64,000 bases of DNA. It comes from CAVWGP01 sp963754645. Lineage in GTDB: Bacteria > Pseudomonadota > Alphaproteobacteria > Bin65. The notes beneath the pieces are model-generated. The model was given only the letters and a program-made list of their open reading frames with translations. It did no database searches and was not told the DNA's origin. The stretch covers positions 1,116,001-1,180,000 of the forward strand of contig CAVWGP010000011.1 in assembly GCA_963754645.1 (NCBI GenBank). Reading direction: 5' to 3'. This document shows, one piece after another, positions 9,471 to 17,950 of the stretch. A program made the translations under genes and the position numbers. Numbering within the stretch: the stretch's first letter is position 1; every line of letters begins with the position of its first letter.

Positions 9471-10412
9471 TTAAGGAATCGGCGTCAGCGGCGGCCGGCC
9501 TTGCGCCCAGGCGACGAGATTATTGGCGACGAGTTCGGCCATGGCGTTGCGCGTGTGATGCGTCGCCGAACCTTGGTGCGGCGCGAGCACGATGTGGCGC
9601 ATGGCGAGCAGGGCCTCCGGCACCTTGGGTTCGTGCTCGAATACGTCGAGCGCGGCGCCGCCGAGCTTGCCGGATTGCAGCGCCGCCACCATCGCCGCTT
9701 CGTCGACGACCGAGCCGCGCGCCACGTTGACCAGCAGGCCCTCGGGACCGAGCGCCTCGATCACCTCCGCGTTGATGAGCTTCGCCGTCGCCGGCCCGCC
9801 CGGCACGATGACGACGAGAATATCCACGTCGCGCGCCATCGCGACGAGATCGGGGTAGTGGCGGAAGGGCTGGTCCGCCTGCCGGTGCCGCGAATGATAG
9901 ACGATGCCGACATCGAAGGCGGCGAGGCGCTTGGCGATCGTCTTGCCGATGCGGCCGAAGCCGACCATGCCCACGGTCTTGTTGCGCAAGGTCGCGGTCA
10001 GCGGCATCGGCGCCTTGAGCCATTCGCCGCTGCGCGCATAGGCGTCGCCGCGCGGGATCTGGCGCACCGCGGCGAGCAGCAGCGCCATGGTGAGATCGGC
10101 CACGTCGTCGTTGAGCACGTCGGGCGTGTTGGTCACTACGATGCCGCGCTCTTTCGCGTAGCGCGAATCGACCGCGTCGTAGCCGACGCCGAGCACGCTG
10201 ACGATGGCGAGCTTGGGCATTTTCGCCATCACCTCGCGCGAGGCGCCGCGAAATCCGTCGGTCGCCATGGCGCCGACCGTGGGGCCGATCCGCGCCAGCA
10301 TGGCGTCGCGGTCCGGCGCCTCCCACAGCTTGTGCACGGTGAAATGCGGCCCGACGATTTCGAGCACGCGCGGCATCATCGGCCCCATCATCGCGAGTTC
10401 CGGCTTGGCCAT
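9471..10412 (-). CDS. NAD(P)-dependent D-isomer 2-hydroxyacid dehydrogenase (glyoxylate/hydroxypyruvate reductase type)
   Basis: 313-aa D-2-hydroxyacid dehydrogenase, reducing 2-keto acids such as glyoxylate or hydroxypyruvate. Signature elements are VLGVGYDAVD, the Rossmann loop VGFGRIGKTIAKRL, the Arg-bearing LLVNVARGSVVDE, DVFEHEP, and the catalytic His in LAPHQGSAT. The usual His-X-X-Gly is His-Gln-Gly-Ser here, as in many GhrB/plant HPR2-like enzymes. The start is the ATG at 10412, with AGGGGAG about 10 nt upstream; further in-frame extension gives no domain. It is monocistronic between a terminator and a palindromic repeat. The exact substrate cannot be told. Confidence 0.88.
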   Translation of the reverse strand: MAKPELAMMGPMMPRVLEIVGPHFTVHKLWEAPDRDAMLARIGPTVGAMATDGFRGASREVMAKMPKLAIVSVLGVGYDAVDSRYAKERGIVVTNTPDVLNDDVADLTMALLLAAVRQIPRGDAYARSGEWLKAPMPLTATLRNKTVGMVGFGRIGKTIAKRLAAFDVGIVYHSRHRQADQPFRHYPDLVAMARDVDILVVIVPGGPATAKLINAEVIEALGPEGLLVNVARGSVVDEAAMVAALQSGKLGGAALDVFEHEPKVPEALLAMRHIVLAPHQGSATHHTRNAMAELVANNLVAWAQGRPPLTPIP

Positions 10413-10561
10413 GGTCGGTCGTCTCCCCTGTGTTGCGGCGGCGGACTGTAGCGGCAAACGCGCGCCGGCGGAATCGCGATGATGGCATGGGCGCGCGTTG
10501 ACAGCGGCGGCGCGGGCGCGCGACAACATCCGGGCAATGCCGGTGGCATCGTAATATCTTC

Positions 10562-10750
10562 GTCATCCCGACCGGAGCGCGCGAGCCGACGCGGTCCGCC
10601 ACCGGCGGCTGCGTCGGACGCGCGCGAAGCGGCGGATCGCGAGCGATCCGCGGGACCTCGGGTGGACTAGCGCAGACCCGCGTGGCCGAAGCACGCTAGT
10701 CCGCCCGAGGTCCCTCCGCTTCGCGCCTTTGGCGCTCCGGTCGGGATGAC
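10562..10750. repeat. Dispersed palindromic repeat, copy B
   Basis: 189-bp member of the repeat family described at 1117, with GTCATCCCGA and TCGGGATGAC ends and both cores (gggacctcgggtggac, tagtccgcccgaggtccc). It occupies most of the gap 10413-10814. The ATG inside its right end (10746) is in frame with the following regulator gene but is repeat sequence, so it was not used as that gene's start. Confidence 0.87.
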
Positions 10751-10814
10751 GGCCTTATTAACCGCGTCGGCACGGCGCAACCCACCCGGAGCATCGCCAT
10801 TGTCCCGCGAGCTG

Positions 10815-11690
10815 ATGAACACGCGCGAAGTCGCGGACTATCTGAGCATCCGCCTGCGCAAGGTCTATGCGCTGGTCAAGGCGGGCGAGATTCCGACGGC
10901 GCGCGTGACCGGCAAGTGGCTGTTCCCCAAGCACCTCATCGATCAGTGGGTGGCCGAGAACACCGACTATGCCGCGCTCGATTTCACCTTGCGCCCGCCG
11001 GCGCCGATCGTCGCGGGCAGCCACGATCCGCTGCTCGATTTCGCCGTCCGCCGGTGCGAATGCGGCCTGAGCCAGTCGCCGCTCGGCAGCCTCGACGGCT
11101 TGCGCCGGCTCGCGACCGGCGAAGCGACGTTGGCGGCCCTGCACGTCCGCGACCAGGCAACCGGCGAATTCAACACCCATCTGCTGCGCGACGACGCGGG
11201 CCTGCGCGACTTTGTCCTGGTGGAATGGGCGCGGCGCCAGCAGGGCATCATCGCGGCCTCACGCAATCCGCGGAAGCTCAAGCTCCTGGTCGATCTCAAG
11301 CGCAAGGAGGCGAATGTCGCGCTGCGCCAGGCCGCTTCGGGCAGCCACGCGCTGCTGCTGCAACTGCTCGCCGAGCGCGGCTTGTCGCTCGACGATCTTC
11401 GCCTTGTCTACCCGGTGGAAAATTCCGAAACCTCCCTGGCGCTGGCCATTGCCGAGGAGCGGGCCGATGCCGGCCTCGGCATCGAGGCGGTGGCGCGGCA
11501 GTTCGGCCTGCACTTCATTCCGCTGATCGAAGAGCGCGTCGATCTCGCCATCCGGCGCCGGCACTATTTCGAGCCGCCGATGCAGGCGCTGCTCGCCTAT
11601 GCGCGCACGCGCGGCTTCACGAACAAAGCCGCGTCGCTCGGCGGCTACGATATTTCCGGCCTCGGCCGCATCGTGTGGAACGGGCGCTGA
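10815..11690 (+). CDS. Transcriptional regulator: excisionase-type HTH plus periplasmic-binding-like domain
   Basis: 291-aa protein. Residues 1-50 are an excisionase/MerR-type DNA-binding fold (MNTREVADYLSIRLRKVYALVKAGEIPTARVTGKWLF...). The rest resembles the PBP-like domain (PF12727 type) found in one-component sensors of oxyanions. It is convergent with tupBCA, whose last gene ends 23 nt away, so a role as tungstate or molybdate sensor for that importer is likely but inferred. The start chosen is the ATG at 10815; a TTG at 10800 is possible. An extension to 10746 would begin inside a dispersed repeat. Confidence 0.78.
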   Translation: MNTREVADYLSIRLRKVYALVKAGEIPTARVTGKWLFPKHLIDQWVAENTDYAALDFTLRPPAPIVAGSHDPLLDFAVRRCECGLSQSPLGSLDGLRRLATGEATLAALHVRDQATGEFNTHLLRDDAGLRDFVLVEWARRQQGIIAASRNPRKLKLLVDLKRKEANVALRQAASGSHALLLQLLAERGLSLDDLRLVYPVENSETSLALAIAEERADAGLGIEAVARQFGLHFIPLIEERVDLAIRRRHYFEPPMQALLAYARTRGFTNKAASLGGYDISGLGRIVWNGR

Positions 11691-11713
11691 GGCGGAGTTG
11701 CAGCGCCGCGCCC

Positions 11714-12530
11714 CTATTTCTTGGCGTTCGGAAAGAACAGCGGCTCGCCGCCGATCGCGTAGCTGGCGATCGCGGCTTGCCCGTCGACCGACAAGAGCCA
11801 ATCGATATAGGCTTGGCCGAGCTCCTGCTTGACGTGCGGGTGCTTCGCCGGATTGACCAGCATGATGCCGTATTGGTTGAACAGCCGCGCATCGCCTTCG
11901 ACGACGAGGGCGAGGCCGAGCCGGTTCTTGAAGGCGAGCCAGGTGCCGCGGTCGGCGAGGATATAGGCGTCGAGGCCGGCGGCGGTGTTGAGCGCCGGTC
12001 CCATGCCCGAGCCGGTTTCGCGGTACCAGGCGCCCTTGTCTTTCGCGATGTCGATGCCGGCGGCGCTCCAATAGCGCAGTTCGGCGGCGTGCGTGCCGCT
12101 CTTGTCGGCGCGCGAGACGAAGGCTGCTTGCGCGGCGCGGATGCGGCGCAGCGCCTCGGCAATGTCCTTGCCGGCCGCGCGCGCCGGATCGGCTTTGGGG
12201 CCGATCAGCACGAAATCATTGTACATGACCTCGCGGCGCGCCACGCCGAAACCGTCGGCGGCGAATTTTTCCTCGGCCGGCTTGTCGTGCACGAAGACGA
12301 CATCGGCGTCGCCGCGTCGCCCGGCATCGAGCGCCTGGCCGGTGCCCAGCGCCACAACGCGCACGGCGATGCCGGTCGCTTGCGTGAAACGCGGATGCAG
12401 ATGCTGGAATAGGCCCGATTGCTCGGTCGACGTCGTCGAGGCGACGGTGATGAAGCGGTCTTGCGCCAGCGCCGGCGCCAGCGGAAGAACGGCGAAGGAA
12501 GGCGAGAAAAATTCGGCGCGGCATGGTCAT
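11714..12530 (-). pseudogene. tupA: Tungstate ABC transporter binding protein TupA, frameshift in signal peptide
   Basis: Periplasmic binding protein delivering tungstate to TupBC. The mature part is intact: TVASTTSTEQSGLFQHL, VVALGTGQALDAGRRGDADVVFVHD, RADKSGTHAAELRYW and NQYGIMLVNP all fit TupA. The only sensible start is the ATG at 12530, coupled to the tupC stop (ATGA), but that frame (MTMPRRIF) does not join the mature frame. Removing one base, for example from the A5 run at 12507-12511, gives MTMPRRIFSPSFAVLPLAPALAQDRF, a normal Sec signal peptide. The span is 817 nt, one over a multiple of three. As written, only a GTG internal start (12364) would give a truncated cytosolic protein. 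Error versus true lesion is undecided. Confidence 0.85.
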
Positions 12531-13252
12531 TGTGGCGGCAGCTCCCCATGAAGGAAAGCCGCGCCCGCGGCGGAGCGCGGGGCGGCGAAGAATTGCGCGG
12601 CCGGCGTCATCTCGGCGAGCCTGCCGCGGTCGAGAAACACGATCTCGTCGGCGAGGCGGCGCGCCTGGCCGAGATCGTGCGTCGTCATGACGATCTTGGT
12701 GCCCGCCGCGTGGATGGCGAGGACGATTTTTTCCACCAGCCGGGTCGCGGCGGGATCGAGATTGGCGGTGGGCTCGTCGAGGAACAGCACGGCGGGCTCG
12801 AGCGCCCAGGCGCGGGCCAGGGCGACGCGCTGCTGCTCGCCGCCCGACAGGCGCCGCGCCGGCCGATCCGCGAGCGCGGCGAGTCCGACGGCGTCGAGCT
12901 TCGCCAGCGCGCTCGCCTCGCGCGCGCGCTTGGCGATGCCGGCCAGCTTCAAGCCGTAGGCCACGTTCGCGAGCGTCGAGCGGCGCAGCATGATCGGGCG
13001 CTGGAACACCATGGCGTGGCGGCGCCGGCCGTTGGCGGCCGCGCCGTGCCACGCGATGCGGCCCGCGGTCGGCTGCAAGAGCCCGTGACACAGCCGCAGC
13101 AGCACGCTTTTGCCCGCGCCGTTGGCGCCGAGCACGATGGTGCGCGGGCCGGCGGCGAGCTCGAAATCGATGCCGTCGAGGATCGGCGTGGCGCCGGCGC
13201 GGTAGCCGACATCGGTCAGGCGCAGCGGCAGGGGCGACGCGGTTTCAGCCAT
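12527..13252 (-). CDS. tupC: Tungstate ABC transporter ATP-binding protein TupC
   Basis: 241-aa ABC ATPase that powers tungstate import. Walker A is GANGAGKS, the signature is LSGGEQQR, Walker B is VLFLDEPT and the switch His is in MTTHD. It overlaps tupB by 8 nt at its start and the tupA ATG at its stop. The substrate assignment comes from the neighbouring binding protein, which is of the TupA rather than ModA type. Confidence 0.92.
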   Translation of the reverse strand: MAETASPLPLRLTDVGYRAGATPILDGIDFELAAGPRTIVLGANGAGKSVLLRLCHGLLQPTAGRIAWHGAAANGRRRHAMVFQRPIMLRRSTLANVAYGLKLAGIAKRAREASALAKLDAVGLAALADRPARRLSGGEQQRVALARAWALEPAVLFLDEPTANLDPAATRLVEKIVLAIHAAGTKIVMTTHDLGQARRLADEIVFLDRGRLAEMTPAAQFFAAPRSAAGAAFLHGELPPQ

Positions 13253-13949
13253 TGCGGCGCTGCGCCCATTCTTTCATCGCGAAGGCGAGGGCGTTGACGG
13301 CGAGAACCAGGGCGACGAGCACGAGGCCGAGGCCCAAGGCCAGCGGCAGGTCGCCCTTGCTGGTTTCGAGCGCGATCGCTGTCGTCATGGTGCGCGTGAC
13401 GCCGTCGATATTGCCGCCGACGATCATCACGGCGCCGACCTCGGCGATGGCGCGGCCGAAGCCGGCGAGGACGGCGGTGACGAGCGCGAAGCGCGTGTCC
13501 CACAGCAAGGTCGCGACCGCGCCCGCCGGCCTGGCGCCGAGCGAGCGGAGCTGCTCCTCGTAATCGTGCCACGCGTCTTCCGCCGTCTGGCGCGCCAGCG
13601 CCGCCACGATCGGCACGACCAGGATCGCTTGCGCCACGATCATGGCCGCCGGCGTGAACAGAAGTCCGAGCGCGCCCAACGGACCGGCGCGCGACAGCAT
13701 CAGGTAAACCGCGAGCCCCACAACCACCGGTGGCAGTCCCATGAAGGCGTTGAGGATGGTGACCAGCGCGCGCCGCCCGGGAAAGCGGAACACGGCAAGC
13801 GCCGCACCCAGCGGCAGCCCGATCGCGGCGGCGAGCGCCACCGCCGCGAAACTCACCGCCAGCGACAATTGCACGATGCCGACCAGCGCCGCGTCGCCGC
13901 CGCCGATCAGCCCCAGCGCCGCCGCGAACGCGTTCGTGTTCTCGCCCAT
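13245..13949 (-). CDS. tupB: Tungstate ABC transporter permease TupB
   Basis: 234-aa inner-membrane permease with about five to six hydrophobic helices and the permease EAA-type loop (EEQLRSLGARPAGAVATLLW). The sequence FGRAIAEVGAVMIVGGNIDGVTRTMTTAI is characteristic of TupB and related anion permeases. The start is the ATG at 13949, with AGGA six bases upstream; the frame is open further upstream but adds no recognisable segment. First gene of tupB-tupC-tupA. A cluster of TGCAAA elements lies immediately upstream. Confidence 0.9.
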   Translation of the reverse strand: MGENTNAFAAALGLIGGGDAALVGIVQLSLAVSFAAVALAAAIGLPLGAALAVFRFPGRRALVTILNAFMGLPPVVVGLAVYLMLSRAGPLGALGLLFTPAAMIVAQAILVVPIVAALARQTAEDAWHDYEEQLRSLGARPAGAVATLLWDTRFALVTAVLAGFGRAIAEVGAVMIVGGNIDGVTRTMTTAIALETSKGDLPLALGLGLVLVALVLAVNALAFAMKEWAQRRNG

Positions 13950-13957
13950 CCCGATCC

Positions 13958-14047
13958 TGCAAAAACTCTCATCGCTGCAAATTCGTCCGGTGTCGCGGAG
14001 CGGTATTTTTTGCCGGTTTTTGCATAATCCTGCAAACTCGTTTTGCC
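13958..14047. promoter_or_regulatory. TGCAAA/TTTGCA element cluster upstream of tupB
   Basis: Within 90 bp upstream of the tup operon the hexamer TGCAAA or its complement occurs at 13958, 13976, 14019 and 14031, and related TTTTGCC occurs at about 14006 and 14041. The pair at 14019-14036 is a perfect inverted repeat with a 6-bp spacer. This layout is what an operator for a dimeric regulator would look like. It is inferred, not a known box. Confidence 0.4.
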
Positions 14048-14100
14048 AGCCTGCGCACCTGGTCGCCGGCGCGTGAATGGCGCTAACCCATTGATTTTCC

Positions 14101-14280
14101 CGAAGGCCGCCAAGTTTGGGAGTTGGGAATATTCGACATTTGGCGGTCTTCGAAAAAATCAAACACTTAGCGAATGATTTTTCCCATAATTCATGAACCT
14201 CGCATGGTGCCGTTGGCGGTCTTCGACCGAATCAAGGACTTAGCAGCCCCTTCGCCAAAGGGGCTTTGGCGGCCTTCGGC
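14101..14280. repeat. Short direct and inverted repeats in the tup/lipoprotein gap
   Basis: The gap 13950-14292 has no gene. It holds a 30-bp imperfect direct repeat (14141-14170 and 14214-14243, sharing tggcggtcttcga...atcaa...acttag). It also has a 13-bp inverted pair, cgaaggccgccaa near 14101 with ttggcggccttcg near 14266. Function unknown. Confidence 0.6.
14245..14265. terminator. Hairpin downstream of the LCAT-like gene
   Basis: Perfect 8-bp stem AGCCCCTT/AAGGGGCT with a 5-nt loop, 28 nt past the stop of the minus-strand lipoprotein gene. There is no clear T tract on the minus strand, so the terminator call is tentative. Confidence 0.4.
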
Positions 14281-14292
14281 AGCCCTGCGAAG

Positions 14293-15738
14293 TCAGCGTG
14301 GCTCTTCGAGCAGCCAATAGAGCAGGTTGTCGCGGAAGGTGATGTTGGTCGTCAGCTCGACATGCTCGTTGGGCAGGAACAGCGTGACCTGCGGCCGGAA
14401 CGGCGTGCGCACGCGCGGTACCCAGGCCTGGTTGAGGCGTTCGTCGAGCAGCGTGCTGGCGCGCAGCACGACGCTATCGCCCTTGCCGTAATCGAGGATG
14501 CGCAGCTTGCCGGTTTTCGAATCGACGCTCAGGGTCATCGCCGTGCGCTCGGCGTCGCCGGCGACGAGATAGATTTTGAGATGTGCCGGGGGCGGCGGCG
14601 CCGGCCGGTCGAGCGCGGCCATGAATTGCTTGGCGCGTTTGAGGATGCGGGCTTGCAAGGCCAGCGCGCGGCGCCGCCGCTCGCCAGGATCCTTGGCGTC
14701 GGGCAGCAATTGTTCGAGCACCTTGTCCTGATCCGGCGCGGCCAGGCCCCAGCCGAGCTTTTGCCACAGCGCGGGATCGAGCAAATCCTCGACCGGGCGG
14801 TTCCTGTCGCCGTCCCAGACAACGAGCTTGTGCCGCGAGCGCGGCAGCAATTGCGCCAGCGACGGAAAGGTTCCGAGCAAGGCGGCGGGATAATGCGGCA
14901 TCAGCGGCGCGAATTGCCGGCCCTCGACGAGGTTTTGCAGCGCCAGCACCGAACCGGCATTCGGCGTCGCGACGATGACGACCTTATCGACATAGCGCGC
15001 GCCCTCCCAAGTGACTTTCGGCAGCGAGCCGTCCTCGGGCAAATCCTGCGTGCCATACATCAGGAAGTAGCGCGCGATCAGGCCGCCCATCGAATGCGCC
15101 ACGATGTCGAAACGAACCGGCGCGTTCTTGATGCCGAAACGCTTCGCGCGTTCGTCCCTGACCGACTTGGTGCGCAGCTCGATGAAGGTGGCGAGCGCCT
15201 GCGCGCCATCGACATTGTCGCGCCGCCAATCGTAGGGATATTGGAAGCAGGTGTAATGATCCGTGCCGTAATCGATCGCGCCGCTGCGGCCGAGACTTTC
15301 ATCGACATAGCCGCCGACGCCCAAGGTCTGGAGAATGCCGGCGTAGATCTTGAGCTCGACCGGCAGTCCGATGAAGGTCACCCGGGCGCGGTCGAGAACG
15401 CCGGCCGGCACCACGTCGTCGGAAAGCTTGAGAAGCGCTTCGTCGCCGCGTCCGATCGGCAGCGCGATCTGGCGCAACTGGCGTGGATCGGACGGGTTCG
15501 CCGCCGTCCCGTCGAAAGCGCCCCACACGAGTTGGCCCGAGATCGGATCGCGTAGCCGCGTGCCGAGCAGGCCGGGAATGACGATGACGGGGTTGCGATC
15601 CGGGCCGCGATAGGCCGCGCTCTCCTTATAGGTAATTGCAAGCTCCGGGTCCTTGGTCGCGACCGCGCTCGAGCAGGCCGCGAGCAAGACCGCAACCGCG
15701 GCCGAAGCGAAACCTTGCTCGATCGAACGAAACCCCAT
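14293..15738 (-). CDS. LCAT-family alpha/beta hydrolase lipoprotein
   Basis: 481-aa exported esterase/acyltransferase-like enzyme of the lecithin:cholesterol acyltransferase family. A signal peptide ends in the lipobox LLAAC, with Cys22 predicted as the lipid-anchored first residue. VIVIPGLLGTRL near residue 50 is the typical entry to the hydrolase fold. The nucleophile serine is in IVAHSMGGLIARY. Tryptophan and tyrosine-rich YPYDWRRD matches LCAT proteins. The start at 15738 has GGAGG five to six bases upstream. The actual substrate, phospholipid or otherwise, is unknown. The 5' end and promoter region of this gene are duplicated at 17951-18151. Confidence 0.83.
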   Translation of the reverse strand: MGFRSIEQGFASAAVAVLLAACSSAVATKDPELAITYKESAAYRGPDRNPVIVIPGLLGTRLRDPISGQLVWGAFDGTAANPSDPRQLRQIALPIGRGDEALLKLSDDVVPAGVLDRARVTFIGLPVELKIYAGILQTLGVGGYVDESLGRSGAIDYGTDHYTCFQYPYDWRRDNVDGAQALATFIELRTKSVRDERAKRFGIKNAPVRFDIVAHSMGGLIARYFLMYGTQDLPEDGSLPKVTWEGARYVDKVVIVATPNAGSVLALQNLVEGRQFAPLMPHYPAALLGTFPSLAQLLPRSRHKLVVWDGDRNRPVEDLLDPALWQKLGWGLAAPDQDKVLEQLLPDAKDPGERRRRALALQARILKRAKQFMAALDRPAPPPPAHLKIYLVAGDAERTAMTLSVDSKTGKLRILDYGKGDSVVLRASTLLDERLNQAWVPRVRTPFRPQVTLFLPNEHVELTTNITFRDNLLYWLLEEPR

Positions 15739-15890
15739 CGGCGCCTCCGATCGGGGTGAAACAAACCGAGCCCCCGCCGGGCGCATGATCGAATGGAAGC
15801 GGGCACGCAATCAAGGCGTTTTCCGTCGCTTGTCGCTATCGGCTCCCGGCACTACACTTAACCGCATCGAATTTCGCGCAAATCGGCGGA
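15690..15890. repeat. 200-bp duplicated segment, copy 1 (LCAT-like gene 5' end plus upstream)
   Basis: This stretch covers the first codons of the LCAT-like gene, its ribosome binding site and about 150 bp upstream. It recurs with few changes and in the same orientation at 17951-18151. The gap 15739-16167 holds this segment and otherwise no gene that I can support. Confidence 0.85.
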
Positions 15891-16167
15891 TAAATGCAAC
15901 TCGATTTGAGGTCTTGGAGACGTAGGCATACGCCCAGCGACCCTTGGCTTTGGCGAGGCTTGCCCGCTCATATTGCACCCGGTCCGAAATTCGGTATGCA
16001 CAGGGCCAGCAAGATGCATCATCCTGACGAAGTTTAACGACCAAAATCAATCAACTCTGCGCTATGCGACGGAAATGGCGTCGCGATTGCCTTGCGCGAT
16101 CGAACGCGTACATCGAACGGCAGCCGAGAAGTAACGAACCGAGCCGAAAATAACAGAGAATAGCGGG

Positions 16168-16758
16168 ATGCAGCCGCGTTCGCCGACTTCCGATTTGCTC
16201 GAGAAATTGCTGGGCAGCGCCACGGACGACCATGTGACGCTCGCCTGGCTCATCGAAAACCTTAGCGAGCGCTCATTCGGCATCGTCATGCTGCTGATGG
16301 GATTGGTTGCTCTGGTCCCCGGCGCGTCGCCTGTCATCGGCGTCATGCTGGCGGTGCCGGCGATCCAAATGATCCTGGCGCACAAGGCCCCGCGATTTCC
16401 ACGCTTCATCGGCGGGCGCCAATTGCCGACGCGCCGGCTCAAGCATCTGGTTGGCCGCGTCGCGCCGGCGTTGCGCCGGATGGAGCGGATCATTCGGCCG
16501 CGTTGGCGCACGCCTTTCGAGGTGACGAAGCGGGTCGTCGGCTTAATCGTCCTCCTGCTCGGCCTCACGCTGCTGGCGCCGATACCGTTCAGTCACGTCA
16601 TTCCAGCGTTCGTCATCATGCTGCTGTCCTTCGCGTATCTCGAGGAAGACGGCGTCGCGCTGTGCATCGCCCTGGCCGCCGCCCTTGTCTCCCTCTCGAT
16701 CGCGGCGGCGACCGTGTGGGTGACGGTTCGGGGCATCGATTTCATCGATCGGCTCTGA
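16168..16758 (+). CDS. exoD: ExoD-family membrane protein
   Basis: 196-aa inner-membrane protein of the ExoD family (PF06055), named for a Sinorhizobium exopolysaccharide mutant; the molecular activity is not known. Features are the N-terminal amphipathic stretch (LIENLSERSFGIVMLLMGLVALVPG), a hydrophobic segment ending in the conserved PVIG, a basic loop with RRLK and RPRW, and two further membrane stretches. Size fits the family. It is monocistronic and lies between the two copies of the 200-bp duplication. Confidence 0.85.
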   Translation: MQPRSPTSDLLEKLLGSATDDHVTLAWLIENLSERSFGIVMLLMGLVALVPGASPVIGVMLAVPAIQMILAHKAPRFPRFIGGRQLPTRRLKHLVGRVAPALRRMERIIRPRWRTPFEVTKRVVGLIVLLLGLTLLAPIPFSHVIPAFVIMLLSFAYLEEDGVALCIALAAALVSLSIAAATVWVTVRGIDFIDRL

Positions 16759-16897
16759 GGCGCGATGACCCGCTCCGGGCAGGCGCGTCGAATTGCCGGG
16801 CGCTCAGCTCCTCGTCGCGTCGGGACCAGTAATTTTGCCCTGGCTTAATTCGCGATGAGTTGAATGACTTCGAAAGCGAGCCGCTCGCGCGTGCCGC

Positions 16898-17167
16898 TCA
16901 AGTTCGCGGCTCGGCGGCCGTGTCTCGTGCTAAGGCCGCTTCGAGATCCGCGAAAGCGATGCAAACCGTCTGATGGCCCTTCATGCCGATCGTTTGCCAA
17001 GGAAGGAGGATGCGGGTTTCGATGCGGCGATAGACGGGAAAGGACAGGCCCGAAAAAGGCTCCTCGTCGATTTCCACGTCGTAGGATCCGGGCGGCTGCA
17101 CGCCGTCGACCCCGGACAGCACGAAGGGGTGCGCGAATCTAAGAATTCTGCTCGTGGTTCGTGTCAT
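16898..17167 (-). CDS. Conserved hypothetical small protein
   Basis: 89-aa soluble protein beginning MTRTTSRILRFAHPFVLSGVDG and containing PPGSYDVEIDEEPFSGLSFPVYRRIETRILLP. I do not recognise a named domain, although the sequence is well ordered and looks like a short beta-rich protein. The ATG at 17167 has GGAG about eight bases upstream, which favours it over upstream in-frame starts. It is the last of three small minus-strand genes. Confidence 0.65.
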   Translation of the reverse strand: MTRTTSRILRFAHPFVLSGVDGVQPPGSYDVEIDEEPFSGLSFPVYRRIETRILLPWQTIGMKGHQTVCIAFADLEAALARDTAAEPRT

Positions 17168-17207
17168 CGCCGCGCTCCAATCCATCGGTGCCGCGCGGCC
17201 CGCGCCA

Positions 17208-17369
17208 TCACATCGGCCCGCGGATGAGCACAAAGGCTAGCAAGATCAGCGCGAGCGCCAGGGGAACGACGATCGGCGGAACGATATAGTCCTTCGCTTG
17301 CCAGTTCCGTTTTCGCGAGCGGGGCACGGAATTGCCCGGCCGGATCGACGTCTGGGCGGTGTTCGGCAT
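17208..17369 (-). CDS. Small single-span membrane protein, hypothetical
   Basis: 53-aa protein. The N-terminal half is polar and basic (RSRKRNWQAKDYIVPP); the C-terminal half is one hydrophobic helix (IVVPLALALILLAFVLI). The ATG at 17369 has a purine stretch GGCAGAG upstream. Function unknown. Coding status rests on the clean basic-then-hydrophobic layout and co-direction with its neighbours. Confidence 0.5.
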   Translation of the reverse strand: MPNTAQTSIRPGNSVPRSRKRNWQAKDYIVPPIVVPLALALILLAFVLIRGPM

Positions 17370-17489
17370 TGTGCTCTGCCTCGAAAAAAATGACGATCCC
17401 GCGCGGGCGCGACGGACCGGTTCCAAATCACGATCGCGAAGGGGCCGCAATACGCGACCCCCTCGCTGCCATGCTGGGCGGAATGGCGA

Positions 17490-17702
17490 TTAGAACGAGC
17501 GGCCTTTGAGGACGCTATCGACCTCGCGGCCGGCCTGCGCCATGTCCAGGCTGTACCTCGACTGGATCTGGGTCACGAGCTCATCGCGGTTCTTGAGCGC
17601 CGCAACTTCCGGCTCGGAAAACTTGGCCCACTTGGTCTGAATATCCTTCAATAGAAGCTGCTTGGCCTCGGGGGCCGTGTTGACGGCTGAAGTAGCATTC
17701 AT
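17490..17702 (-). CDS. CsbD-like small stress protein
   Basis: 70-aa protein resembling the CsbD family of small stress-induced proteins: IQTKWAKFSEPEVAALKNRDELVTQIQSRY followed by an acidic amphipathic end. The match to the CsbD pattern (KW-x-K-L/F-T/S, then RD-x-L-x-x-x-I/L-Q-x-R-Y) is good. The ATG at 17702 is preceded by TGGAG at seven bases. Biochemical function is unknown in the family. Confidence 0.68.
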   Translation of the reverse strand: MNATSAVNTAPEAKQLLLKDIQTKWAKFSEPEVAALKNRDELVTQIQSRYSLDMAQAGREVDSVLKGRSF

Positions 17703-17950
17703 GAAAAAACTCCAAAGTATGAGTGAAGAATAACTTGAACGATTATCATTCAAATTACTTGTTCAGCGGACCATAACATCGTGTCTGAATTGTGTCGCAA
17801 CACATTTTTATTTCGAGCGCCACGATTATTTGCCCAACAATGACCTGCGACTGAGTCTTCAACGAATGGCGACTTAAGTCTTGGTTGTTGATGCGCCATT
17901 CAGCGCGGGGGAGAGAAAAACGGCGTCAAATTGAAATTTCCGAGGCAAAT

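Noticed and set aside
15811..16050. 79-codon minus-strand frame upstream of the LCAT-like gene
   Set aside because: Part of it lies in the duplicated non-coding segment, it has no ribosome binding site that I can see and no recognisable domain.
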